64,000 nt of DNA, taken from positions 1 through 64,000 of the forward strand of contig JAGQUM010000049.1 in assembly GCA_020438485.1 (NCBI GenBank), read 5' to 3'. The notes beneath the pieces are model-generated. The model was not told the DNA's origin. It worked only from the letters and a program-made list of their open reading frames with translations, and did no database searches. Source of the DNA: Thermoleophilia bacterium (lineage in GTDB: Bacteria; Actinomycetota; Thermoleophilia; Miltoncostaeales; Miltoncostaeaceae). Position 1 is the first letter of the stretch; each line of letters opens with the position of its first letter. Below are positions 49,860-57,682 of this stretch, in pieces. The position numbers and the translations under genes were made by a program.

Positions 49860-52580
49860 CTACCGACGCACCACGAACTTGTCGTACACGAACAGCTTGC
49901 GGGCCCGACTGGGCGTCGCCTCGAGGGTGCGCCGGGCGTCGACCGGCACGAACAGGCGCACCCGCTGGTTGCCGACGGCGAGCTTCGGGCGGAGCGTGAC
50001 CTTGAAACGGCGCGCGCCCCGGATGGTCTTCACGACGCGCCAGCCGGAGCCGTCGCGCACCTGGATCTGCACCGTGCGCCTGGGGAACACCGTCCCCTTC
50101 GCGGTGATCCTGCCGGTGCGCACCATGCGGCCACGACCCAGCGCGAAGCTGACGCGCGGGGTGGCGCGGACGACGAACGGCGCGACGCCCTCGGGGTGGT
50201 CGGCGGTGGCGACCCAGCGCAGCCGCCACGACGCGCTGCGGCGCACCGGCAGCCGGAACGCGAACCGCCCGTCCGCCCGTCCGGTGACCGTGCCGTACCT
50301 CGTGTAGTCGCTCTTCGGCCACACCCGCTGCTCGAGCACCAGCCTGGGCTTCCGGACGTTGGCGCCGTTGTGCTTCAGGCGCCCGGCGATGACCAGCTTG
50401 GTGCCGTACGCGACCTTGTTGGGGATGGCGTTCAGGTTGAACTGCGGGGGACGCACGCTGACGAACGTGTGCGCCGGGCTCCACGCGCTGTAGTCGTCGT
50501 CGCCACAGAACTGGGTGCGCACGCGCCACCACCACTTGCCCGGGTGCGACACGATGGCGCCGTTGGGCACGAACGCGGTCTGCGGGGTGAGGACGGCGCC
50601 GTCGGCGGGAGCCGCCTTGGGGACCGGTGCCTCGCCGCCGGGTGTGTAGCCGCCGCCCGTCTGCAGCGCGGGCACCTGGGCGGTGTCGGACTTCTGGAAC
50701 GCCTCGTTGTCGGCGGTCTGCACCTGGTACGCGCAGCCGGCGATCTGCGGGTTCCACTTCATCAGCGGGGAGCCCACCACGACGGCGCCGTCGTTGGGGG
50801 CCGTCACGGTGACGCGGGGCGGGTTGAGGATGAACTCCTTGGCGGAGCTCCACGTCTGCCCCTTGCCGTCGGCGTCGACGGCGCGCACACGCCAGAACCA
50901 GCGACCGGATGGCAGGCGCTTGCCCTTGTCCTTGATCCACGAGGTGCCCAGCGACCACGACGTGATCGTCTCAGAGCGCGACTCGTTGAACTCCTGGTCG
51001 CGGCTCAGCTGCACCTGGTACCGGGCGGCACCGGGCACGTCGGCCCACGTGAACACGGGCGGCTCGGTGACGACGCCCGACGCCGCGCTGCCCAGGGTCA
51101 CGGATGTCTGCTTGCGGTACTTGCTCACCGGCACGCGGCTCTCGTCCTCGAGCCACTGAGGATTGGTGGGGTCGTAACCGGACCCCCACACCACCCGCCA
51201 GAAGTACCCCTCGCGGACCTGGTTGTCGGGCAGCGGGGTGCGCGGCGTGAACGACGTCGAGCGCGTGTGCTCGCTGAGGACGATGTTGTTGAACTGCTCG
51301 TCGGTGGCGATGTCGAGCCGGTAGATGTTCGCGTTCGTGACGGGCGTCCAGCTCATCGTCGGGCTGAGCGCCGACGTGCTGTCCGCCACCTGCGTCAGCA
51401 CCGGGACGGAGGTCCTCTCCGGGGCACCGGGAACGACCCACTCGAACGAGCGGGGCTTGCTCCAGGTGCCGTACACGTTGGAGACGATCGGCCGCACCCG
51501 CCAGAAGTACGTGCCCGGGGCCATGCCCTTGCCCGCGAGCTCCTTCTGGGTCGGCGTGAGCGCCGTGTTACCCGTGAGCGCGTCGATGTTGAGGGCCGTC
51601 CCCTGCCACACGTGACGCACCGACGAGATCTGGACCTCGTACTTCTCGGCGCCCGACACCGGCTCCCACGACAGGTTCATCGAGTGCGTGGTGGCCCCGT
51701 CCGCCGGGCTGGTCACGTTCACGGACACCCACGCCTTCGTGAACGCGCCCATCGACGTCCACGGGCCCGGGTTCTTGTTGGCGTCGAAGGCCCGCACCCG
51801 CCACATGTAGCCGTCGTCCGGCAGCACGCCGGACACGCCCGCGGTCATGTTCGTGACCGGGTAGTTCTCCGACGAGAACCCGCGCTCAGCGAACTGGTCG
51901 CCCGCGGAGATCTCGGTGCTGTAGTACGCCGCCCCGGGGGTGTGGTCCCAGCGCATGTACGGCGTGATGCGCACCAGGCTTGTGGCCGGGGAGTCGAGGG
52001 CGGGCGAGGCCGATAGGACGCCGCCCGTGATCTGTCCCGGCCACTCCTTGGCGAACGTCGCAACGGAGCTCACCCGTCCGTTCGTCCCGGCCTTGTCCGT
52101 GGCGGTCACGCGCCACCAGTACTGGCCGTCGGGAAGTAGCAGCTCGGGGGCCACCTGGATCTGGTCGGTGACGCCGGTCCACACGATGGCCGTCATGCCC
52201 GGGACGCTCGAGACCTCCACCTTGTACGTGACGGCGCCGGGGACGGGCGACCACTCCAGCACGATGGGCTCGGCCGGGTACGTGAACGGGTCGGCGGACT
52301 GGTTCGGGAACAGGCCCAGCGGCTCGCTGGACGGGCGGTCGGCCTTGAACGGCGACGCGGCGTTCGTCGTGCCGGGCACGCGCGGCACCAGCGTGGCGTC
52401 CTCCGGCGTGCCCGCGGCGGGAGTCATCGTCTGGGCGACGGAGGGGCCCGCGATACCGAGGGTGAGCGCGGCGGCGGCCGCCGCCAGGCCGGCGGGGGCG
52501 ATCGTGCGGCGGTGCGTGGCGGACGTTCCGAGCGCGCGACGCAGCTGCGACGCGGCGCGGGACCCATCGAGGTTGGGCAC
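49860..52580 (-). CDS. Large secreted fibronectin type III-like repeat protein in the pilus cluster
   Basis: The protein has 906 residues from GTG 52580, with AAGGA upstream; GTG 52655 would add 25 residues. A signal peptide ends near GIAGPSVAQT. Six repeats follow, each opening with a (P)xxxW.P..GA..Y.V.(I/V)S pattern (EWSPVPGAVTYKVEVSS, SWEPVSGAEKYEVQISS, TWADVPGAARYQVQLSR) and closing with a Trp-rich strand (PDGQYWWRVTATD, PGTYFWRVRPI, PSGRWFWRVRAVD). Two more beta domains end the protein (GTKLVIAGRLKHNG, GRITAKGTVFPRR). There is no pilin leader, LPxTG or lipobox. It may be a surface adhesin or pilus-associated protein. Lying between pilin and prepilin peptidase genes, it is probably linked to the pilus, but this is inference. 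Confidence 0.8.
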   Translation of the reverse strand: MPNLDGSRAASQLRRALGTSATHRRTIAPAGLAAAAAALTLGIAGPSVAQTMTPAAGTPEDATLVPRVPGTTNAASPFKADRPSSEPLGLFPNQSADPFTYPAEPIVLEWSPVPGAVTYKVEVSSVPGMTAIVWTGVTDQIQVAPELLLPDGQYWWRVTATDKAGTNGRVSSVATFAKEWPGQITGGVLSASPALDSPATSLVRITPYMRWDHTPGAAYYSTEISAGDQFAERGFSSENYPVTNMTAGVSGVLPDDGYMWRVRAFDANKNPGPWTSMGAFTKAWVSVNVTSPADGATTHSMNLSWEPVSGAEKYEVQISSVRHVWQGTALNIDALTGNTALTPTQKELAGKGMAPGTYFWRVRPIVSNVYGTWSKPRSFEWVVPGAPERTSVPVLTQVADSTSALSPTMSWTPVTNANIYRLDIATDEQFNNIVLSEHTRSTSFTPRTPLPDNQVREGYFWRVVWGSGYDPTNPQWLEDESRVPVSKYRKQTSVTLGSAASGVVTEPPVFTWADVPGAARYQVQLSRDQEFNESRSETITSWSLGTSWIKDKGKRLPSGRWFWRVRAVDADGKGQTWSSAKEFILNPPRVTVTAPNDGAVVVGSPLMKWNPQIAGCAYQVQTADNEAFQKSDTAQVPALQTGGGYTPGGEAPVPKAAPADGAVLTPQTAFVPNGAIVSHPGKWWWRVRTQFCGDDDYSAWSPAHTFVSVRPPQFNLNAIPNKVAYGTKLVIAGRLKHNGANVRKPRLVLEQRVWPKSDYTRYGTVTGRADGRFAFRLPVRRSASWRLRWVATADHPEGVAPFVVRATPRVSFALGRGRMVRTGRITAKGTVFPRRTVQIQVRDGSGWRVVKTIRGARRFKVTLRPKLAVGNQRVRLFVPVDARRTLEATPSRARKLFVYDKFVVRR

Positions 52581-52718
52581 TGAGGCGCTTTCCTTGCGTT
52601 CGGGAGAAACGTTCGTGCGGGGAGGCACGACCGAGGGATCCGTCCCCTCCGTCACATCCTCTATCGGACGTTCGGGCCGGTTATGTGAGCGCCGACGCCG
52701 CCGATTCCCCCGCCGCGT

Positions 52719-53162
52719 TCACCAGCGCCCGGGGGTTCCGCCGTCGTGGCAGCGGTCGGCCGGGGCGCACGTGCGCGCGACCCCGGACGCCGACCGGATG
52801 ATGGCCCACGTGGTCCCCGCGGCGGTCTCGGTGGACAGCGTGTAGCCGTCCGCGGCGGCCGTGAACGCCACCTGCCCGTCCTGCGCCCGGTTCTCCGTGG
52901 CGTCGAACGCGATGCCCGGCTCGATGGCACGCAGGCGCGCCACGTCGATGGCGGCGTAGTCGCGGGTGTCGGCGTAGGCCGACTCCACCGTGGAGGCCGC
53001 GCTGCGGACCAGGGACTTGGCGGCCGCCTCCTGCCCACGGGATCGCTGTCCCATGAACACGGGGATGGCGATGGCGGCCAGCAGACCGAGCATCGCGAGG
53101 GCAACCAGCAGCTCCACGAGGCTGAAGCCGCGCTGGAGGCGGCGGTGGGGCGCGATCTGCAC
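52719..53162 (-). CDS. Type IV pilin-like protein (second pilin)
   Basis: The protein has 147 residues from GTG 53162, with AGGA eight bases upstream. The leader MQIAPHRRLQRG is followed by FSLVELLVALAMLGLLAAIA, with Glu at mature position 5 and cleavage after Gly. The globular part has YADTRDYAAIDVARLRAIEPG, parallel to the first pilin, and a C-terminal pair of cysteines (RTCAPADRC). The tail DGGTPGRW differs. It appears to be a paralogue of the upstream pilin, possibly a minor subunit. It lies downstream of a terminator hairpin, so its level may be lower. Confidence 0.92.
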   Translation of the reverse strand: MQIAPHRRLQRGFSLVELLVALAMLGLLAAIAIPVFMGQRSRGQEAAAKSLVRSAASTVESAYADTRDYAAIDVARLRAIEPGIAFDATENRAQDGQVAFTAAADGYTLSTETAAGTTWAIIRSASGVARTCAPADRCHDGGTPGRW

Positions 53163-53254
53163 GGGCGGCTTCCTGTCGGGGGCGCGGCCGGACGGCCGTC
53201 CCCCCTGGCATCGGCAGCGCGGCCCCCGATCTGGATGGCCGGGCCCGGAAACGA

Positions 53255-53282
53255 CGAAGGGCCCGCCGAGGCGGGCCCTTCG
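53255..53282 (-). terminator. Perfect 13-pair hairpin after the first pilin gene
   Basis: CGAAGGGCCCGCC (53255-53267) and GGCGGGCCCTTCG (53270-53282) pair perfectly. On the minus strand it lies 36 bases after the pilin stop and is followed by TCGTTTCC. It probably terminates or limits transcription between the two pilin genes, giving more of the first pilin. Confidence 0.7.
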
Positions 53283-53318
53283 CGGTACCGCGTCCCGGGA
53301 GGCCCGGGGACGGCGGGT

Positions 53319-53741
53319 CTACCAGGTGCAGGTCGCGCTGGTGGAGCAGGTGCGCTTCACGCCGGTCGCGTCCTTCGTGATGCTGAAGGTCGTGCCGCTC
53401 TTGCTGGTGGACTTGATGGTGTACCCAGCGGCGGTGCCGGCGTAGTTGACCTCGTCGTTCGCGGCGGCGAACGTAGCACCGAACTTGATGCTCGGCTCGA
53501 TCGCGTTCAGCTTGGTGGCGTCGATGGCCGTGTAGTCCTGCGTGTCGGCGTAGGAGGCCTCCACCGAAGAGGCGGCGTTGCGCACGAGGGACTTGGCGGC
53601 GGCGTCGTTGGCCTTGTTGCGCTGGCCGAGGAACGTCGGGATGGCGATGGCGGCCAGGAGGCCGATGATGATCACCACGACGAGGAGCTCGATGAGGGTG
53701 AAGCCCTCCTGGCCGCGGCGGTTACGCAGCGAGTTGATCAA
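53319..53741 (-). CDS. Type IV pilin, probable major subunit
   Basis: The protein has 140 residues from TTG 53741, with GGAAGGG seven bases upstream; no ATG or GTG fits the frame. Leader LINSLRNRRGQEG is followed by FTLIELLVVVIIIGLLAAIA with Glu at mature position 5. The globular part has YADTQDYTAIDATKLNAIEPS and ends with RTCSTSATCTW, a likely disulfide loop. It is shorter and more Thr/Ser/Lys-rich than the neighbouring pilin and heads the cluster, hence probably the major pilin. The 177 bases to rnhA hold an AT-rich patch (CTTAACAG and AATTAAT near 53859-53883), probably its promoter region. Confidence 0.94.
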   Translation of the reverse strand: MINSLRNRRGQEGFTLIELLVVVIIIGLLAAIAIPTFLGQRNKANDAAAKSLVRNAASSVEASYADTQDYTAIDATKLNAIEPSIKFGATFAAANDEVNYAGTAAGYTIKSTSKSGTTFSITKDATGVKRTCSTSATCTW

Positions 53742-53918
53742 TTGGAATCCCTTCCATGGAGAGAGCGAGAAGAAACCGGGAGACACCGGGTTCGCCGGGA
53801 GCTGCGTACGCACTTGGGCTCCGCGGGCACCCCTTTCATCGCCCCCGCCCGGCCGTTCCTTAACAGTCCGCACGCAATTAATCCGCCCGGCGCCGCCGAG
53901 GCCGCTATCCTCGCCCCC

Positions 53919-54479
53919 GTGCCCAGCCCCGAGAACGCCCTGGTCTCCCCCGTCACCGTGGTCACGGACGGTGCGTGCTCGGCCAACGGGCGCGACGCGT
54001 CGCGGGGCGGCTGGGCCGCCATCCTCACCGACGCGGACGGCAACGAGCGCGTCCTGACCGGCGGCGAGGCGCCGTCCACCAACAACCGCATGGAGCTGAC
54101 GGCCGCACTGGAGGGCCTGGCCGCCGCGCCCGAGGGCGGCGACGTCAGGCTGGTGACCGACTCCACGTACCTGGCGCACGCCATCAGCAAGGGCTGGCTG
54201 GACGGCTGGCAGCGCCGCGGCTGGAAGACCGCGTCCAAGGACCCCGTGGCCAACCAGGACCTGTGGCGGCGGATGATCGCCGAGCTGGCCCGCCACCGTC
54301 GCGTCACGACCGAGGTGGTGAAGGGCCACGCGGGCCACGACGCGAACGAGCGGGCCGACCGGCTGGCCCAGGAGGCCGCCACGCGCGACTGGCCGGCCGC
54401 GCCCCGCGACGACGCCCCGCCCGCCGCCGCGCCCACTGCCCCGCCGTCCCGGGACGACGGCCAGCTGGGCTTCTTCTAG
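53919..54479 (+). CDS. rnhA: Ribonuclease HI
   Basis: The protein has 186 residues from GTG 53919. Catalytic residues are in order: Asp in VTVVTDGACSANG, Glu in NNRMELTAALEGL, Asp in VRLVTDSTYLAHAI and Asp in GHDANERADRLA. The handle region (GWQRRGWKTASKDPVANQDL) is present. A Pro/Ala/Asp tail (DDAPPAAAPTAPPSRDDGQ) extends it beyond the usual 150 residues. It removes RNA from RNA-DNA hybrids. The stop shares CTAG with the convergent metW stop. Confidence 0.96.
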   Translation: MPSPENALVSPVTVVTDGACSANGRDASRGGWAAILTDADGNERVLTGGEAPSTNNRMELTAALEGLAAAPEGGDVRLVTDSTYLAHAISKGWLDGWQRRGWKTASKDPVANQDLWRRMIAELARHRRVTTEVVKGHAGHDANERADRLAQEAATRDWPAAPRDDAPPAAAPTAPPSRDDGQLGFF

Positions 54480-55081
54480 TCCTCCGCGTCCGCGCGGATC
54501 ACGTACGCGGCGCCCGCCGCCAGCAGGTTCGGCGCACGCGAGCGCAGGCCGTCGGCGCGCGCGCCGCGTGAGTTCAACAGCACCCGTCCCGCCGGGCGGA
54601 CACCCTGCCCCGCCAGGAACTCGTCGAAGTCGCGCAGCGTGCACGGGCGGATGGCGGGGGTCTCGAACCACGGGTCGGGGAACATCCGCGACGTGGGCAT
54701 GCGTCCCCGGGTGAGCAGCCGCACGCGCAGCGCCACGTGGCCGTAGTTGGAGAACGACACGATGCCCGTGCGCGCCACCCGCATCATCTCGCGGATCACC
54801 AGGGCGGGCCGGTGGACCGCCTGGAGCGTCTGCGACAGCACCACCACGTCGAACGACCCGTCCGCGAAGTCGGGCAGGCCCTGGTCGATGTCGGCCGACA
54901 CCACGGGGATGCCGCGCCCCAGGCACGCGAAGAACGCGTCCTGCGACACCTCCACCCCCTGCCCCGAGCAGCCACGCACGCGGATGAGCTCGTCCAGCAG
55001 CGCGCCGTCGCCGCATCCGAGGTCCAGCACGCGCGCCCCGGACGGGATGAGGTCGGCCACCACGTTGAGGTCGGGCCTCAC
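54476..55081 (-). CDS. metW: Methionine biosynthesis protein MetW (methyltransferase fold)
   Basis: The protein has 201 residues from GTG 55081, overlapping the metX stop as GTGA. SAM-binding motif GARVLDLGCGDGALLDEL is at about 15-32, followed by GQGVEVSQDAF, DGSFDVVVLSQTLQAV and RVARTGIVSFSNYGHV, all typical of MetW. MetW works with MetX in homoserine acylation in several bacteria. Order here is metY-metX-metW. It ends in the CTAG shared with rnhA. Confidence 0.95.
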   Translation of the reverse strand: MRPDLNVVADLIPSGARVLDLGCGDGALLDELIRVRGCSGQGVEVSQDAFFACLGRGIPVVSADIDQGLPDFADGSFDVVVLSQTLQAVHRPALVIREMMRVARTGIVSFSNYGHVALRVRLLTRGRMPTSRMFPDPWFETPAIRPCTLRDFDEFLAGQGVRPAGRVLLNSRGARADGLRSRAPNLLAAGAAYVIRADAED

Positions 55082-56229
55082 CCGCGTCCCCCCCGGTTGC
55101 GGTACACGCGGTCCAGGAACGTCGCGACGGTCTGGTGGTAGTCGGGGATGTCCAGGAGGAACGAGTCGTGGCCGTGCGGCGACGAGATCTCGCGGAAGCT
55201 CACCGGGGTGCGGTGCGCGGCCAGCATCCTCACGATGTCCCGGGAGTGCGACGTGTCGAACCGCCAGTCGGTGTCGAACGAGATCACCAGGAAGCCGGTG
55301 CCGACGCGCTCCAGCTTCCGCCCCAGCGACGCGAGGTCGTCGAACGGGTCGAAGTAGTCCATGACCCGGGTGAGGTACAGGTAGCTGTTGGCGTCGAAGC
55401 GCCGCAGGAAGCTCTCGCCCTGGTGCTGGAGGTAGCTCTCCACCTGGAAGTCGGCGTCGAACCCGAAACGGGGCACGTCGGCGTCCTGCAGGCGCCGCCC
55501 GAACCGGGCGCGCATGCCCTCCTCGGACAGGTACGTGATGTGGGCCATCATCCGCGCCACGGCCAGGCCGCGATCGGGCCGCGTGCCGGCGGCCTCGTAG
55601 TCGCCGCCGTGGAACTGCGGGTCGCGCATGATGGCCTCGCGCGCGACGGCCGAGAACGCGATGTTCTGGGGGCTCAGGCGTGCGGTGGCGCAGATGACCA
55701 CGGCCGCCCCCACCTCCTCGGGGTGGTCCAGGGCCCACTGCAGCACCTGCATGCCGCCCAGGGACCCGCCGACGGCGGCCACCAGCCGCCGGATGCCCAG
55801 GTGCTCCAGCAGGGCGCGGTGGACGGTGACCAGGTCCGCCACCGTGAACAGCGGGAACCGCAGGCCGTAGGCCCTGCCGGTGGACGGGTCGGTGCTGGAC
55901 GGCCCCGTCGTGCCCATGCACCCGCCCAGCAGGTTGGCGCAGATCACATGGAACCGGTCGGTGTCGATCGGCCGGCCCGGCCCGATGATGTTGTCCCACC
56001 ACCCCGGGCGCGTGGCCCCGTCGTGCAGTCCGGCGGCGTGGGCGTCGCCCGTCAGCGCGTGGCAGATGAACACGGCGTTGCCGCCGTCCGGGTCGAGATC
56101 CCCGTACGTCTCGTACGCAACGTCCACGGGCCCCAGCGTTGCCCCGCTCTCCAGCACCAGCGGCGCAGCCTCGTCGAACAGGCGGGCCGTGCGGGTCTCG
56201 ACGCGCCCGACGGACGCGCCCGCGCTCAC
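55078..56229 (-). CDS. metX: Homoserine O-acetyltransferase
   Basis: The protein has 383 residues with an alpha/beta-hydrolase fold. It shows [25 protein letters not shown] (in parts), the oxyanion/product site [10 protein letters not shown], and the nucleophile elbow [14 protein letters not shown] with catalytic Ser. Asp in [11 protein letters not shown] and His in [11 protein letters not shown] complete the triad. It makes O-acetylhomoserine for the neighbouring MetY. It starts with GTG 56229 after a G-rich ribosome site, 12 bases after a strong hairpin. Confidence 0.96.
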   Translation of the reverse strand: MSAGASVGRVETRTARLFDEAAPLVLESGATLGPVDVAYETYGDLDPDGGNAVFICHALTGDAHAAGLHDGATRPGWWDNIIGPGRPIDTDRFHVICANLLGGCMGTTGPSSTDPSTGRAYGLRFPLFTVADLVTVHRALLEHLGIRRLVAAVGGSLGGMQVLQWALDHPEEVGAAVVICATARLSPQNIAFSAVAREAIMRDPQFHGGDYEAAGTRPDRGLAVARMMAHITYLSEEGMRARFGRRLQDADVPRFGFDADFQVESYLQHQGESFLRRFDANSYLYLTRVMDYFDPFDDLASLGRKLERVGTGFLVISFDTDWRFDTSHSRDIVRMLAAHRTPVSFREISSPHGHDSFLLDIPDYHQTVATFLDRVYRNRGGRG

Positions 56230-56240
56230 TGCCGCCCCCC

Positions 56241-56268
56241 CGCCCGGGCGGTTCTGGCCGCCCGGGCG
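56241..56268 (-). other. Intercistronic hairpin between metY and metX
   Basis: CGCCCGGGCGG (56241-56251) and CCGCCCGGGCG (56258-56268) pair over 11 bases around TTCTGG. On the minus strand it lies between the metY stop and the metX start and has no T-run, so it may be an mRNA-stability or translation element rather than a terminator. Confidence 0.55.
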
Positions 56269-56277
56269 CGCCCGGCC

Positions 56278-57564
56278 TCAGGCAGTGGCAGCGGAGATCG
56301 CCTGGTCGAGGTCGGCGATGAGATCGTCGACGTGCTCGATGCCCACCGATAGGCGGACCATGTCCTGGGACACCCCGGCGCTCTGCAGCTCGGCGTCGTC
56401 GAGCTGCGAGTGGGTGGTGCTGGCCGGGTGGATGGCCAGCGACTTCGCGTCGCCGATGTTGGCCAGGTGGCTGAACAGGCCGAGCGTGTCGATGAACGCG
56501 CGGCCCGCCTCGCGGCCGCCCTCGATGCCGAACGTGAGAATCGCGCCATAGCCGCCGGACAGGATACGGGAGGCCACGTCGTGGGTCTCGGCCGTCTCCA
56601 GGCCGGGGTAGTCCACCCACGTGACCTTCGGGTTCGCATCCAGCCACCTCGCGATGGCCATGGCGTTCTCGCAGTGGCGCTCCATCCGCAGCGGCAGCGT
56701 CTCCACGCCCTGCAACAGCAGGAACGCGCTGAACGGCGAGAGCGCCGCGCCGGTGTTGCGCAGCAGCACGGTGCGTACGCGGCCGATGTACGCGGCCGGG
56801 CCGAGCGCGTCGGACCAGACCACGCCGTGGTACGACGGGTCGGGCTTCGTCAGGCCCGGGAAGCGGTCGGCGTGGGCGGGCCAGTCGAACGAGCCGCCGT
56901 CGATGACGATGCCGCCGATGGTGGTACCGTGGCCGCCCGCGAACTTGGTCAGCGAGTGCACGACGATGTCCACGCCGTGCTCGAACGGCCGGCACAGCAC
57001 GGGCGTGGCGATGGTGTTGTCCACGATCATCGGCAGGCCCTGGGCGTGCGCCGCGTCGCTCCAGGCGCGGAGGTCGACCACGTTGACGCGGGGGTTGCCG
57101 ATGCTCTCGGCGAACACGGCGCGGGTGTTGGCGTCGGCCAGGCGGGCCACGGCGCCGGGGTCCGCGGGGTCGGCGAACCGCACCTCGATGCCGTACTGCG
57201 GCAGCGTGTGCGCGAACAGGTTGTACGTGCCGCCGTAGAGCGTCGAGATCGCGACGATGTTGTCCCCCGCCCGGCACACGTTGAGCACGCTGTATGTGAC
57301 GGCCGCCTGGCCGGAGGCGGTGACGCAGCCGGCGACGCCGCCCTCCATCTGGGTCATGCGCTCCTCGAGCACGGCCCACGTGGGGTTCATGATGCGGGTG
57401 TAGATGTTGCCCGGCACCTTCAGCGCGAAGAGGTCGGCCGCGTGGTCCGCGTCGTTGAACGTGTACGACGTGGTCTGGTAGATCGGCACGGCCCGGGCGT
57501 TCGTGGTGGGGTCGGGCTCCTGGCCGCCGTGCAGCGCGACGGTTTCGGGTCGGAGGTCGCTCAT
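56278..57564 (-). CDS. metY: O-acetylhomoserine sulfhydrylase (aminocarboxypropyltransferase)
   Basis: The protein has 428 residues, a PLP enzyme of the Cys/Met-metabolism family. It begins [28 protein letters not shown] (in parts), has [55 protein letters not shown] and the PLP-Lys motif [14 protein letters not shown]. It makes homocysteine from O-acetylhomoserine and sulfide. GGAAGGG precedes the ATG. It heads the metY-metX-metW unit; an AT-rich patch just upstream is the likely promoter. Confidence 0.97.
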   Translation of the reverse strand: MSDLRPETVALHGGQEPDPTTNARAVPIYQTTSYTFNDADHAADLFALKVPGNIYTRIMNPTWAVLEERMTQMEGGVAGCVTASGQAAVTYSVLNVCRAGDNIVAISTLYGGTYNLFAHTLPQYGIEVRFADPADPGAVARLADANTRAVFAESIGNPRVNVVDLRAWSDAAHAQGLPMIVDNTIATPVLCRPFEHGVDIVVHSLTKFAGGHGTTIGGIVIDGGSFDWPAHADRFPGLTKPDPSYHGVVWSDALGPAAYIGRVRTVLLRNTGAALSPFSAFLLLQGVETLPLRMERHCENAMAIARWLDANPKVTWVDYPGLETAETHDVASRILSGGYGAILTFGIEGGREAGRAFIDTLGLFSHLANIGDAKSLAIHPASTTHSQLDDAELQSAGVSQDMVRLSVGIEHVDDLIADLDQAISAATA

Positions 57565-57572
57565 CTCACCCT

Positions 57573-57620
57573 TCCTGTGACGGTCGATATTCCCTCATAT
57601 ACCCGTTAACTTTAGTGGGA
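57573..57620 (-). promoter_or_regulatory. AT-rich patch upstream of metY, probable promoter
   Basis: The minus strand reads CACTAAAGTTAACGGG, then TATATGAGGGAATATCG, just before the metY ribosome site. TATATG or GAATAT could be a -10, and GTTAAC is a palindrome; no consensus -35 is seen. There is no room for a SAM riboswitch. Confidence 0.35.
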
Positions 57621-57682
57621 ATGGGGGCGCGGCGCGAGGCGCGGCGCGGATCGTCTCAGACCCGGGCCGCGCGGGCCCGCGG

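Noticed and set aside
57565-57682. A SAM riboswitch upstream of metY.
   Set aside because: The leader is about 50 bases and lacks the paired core of any known SAM riboswitch; only an AT-rich promoter-like patch is present.
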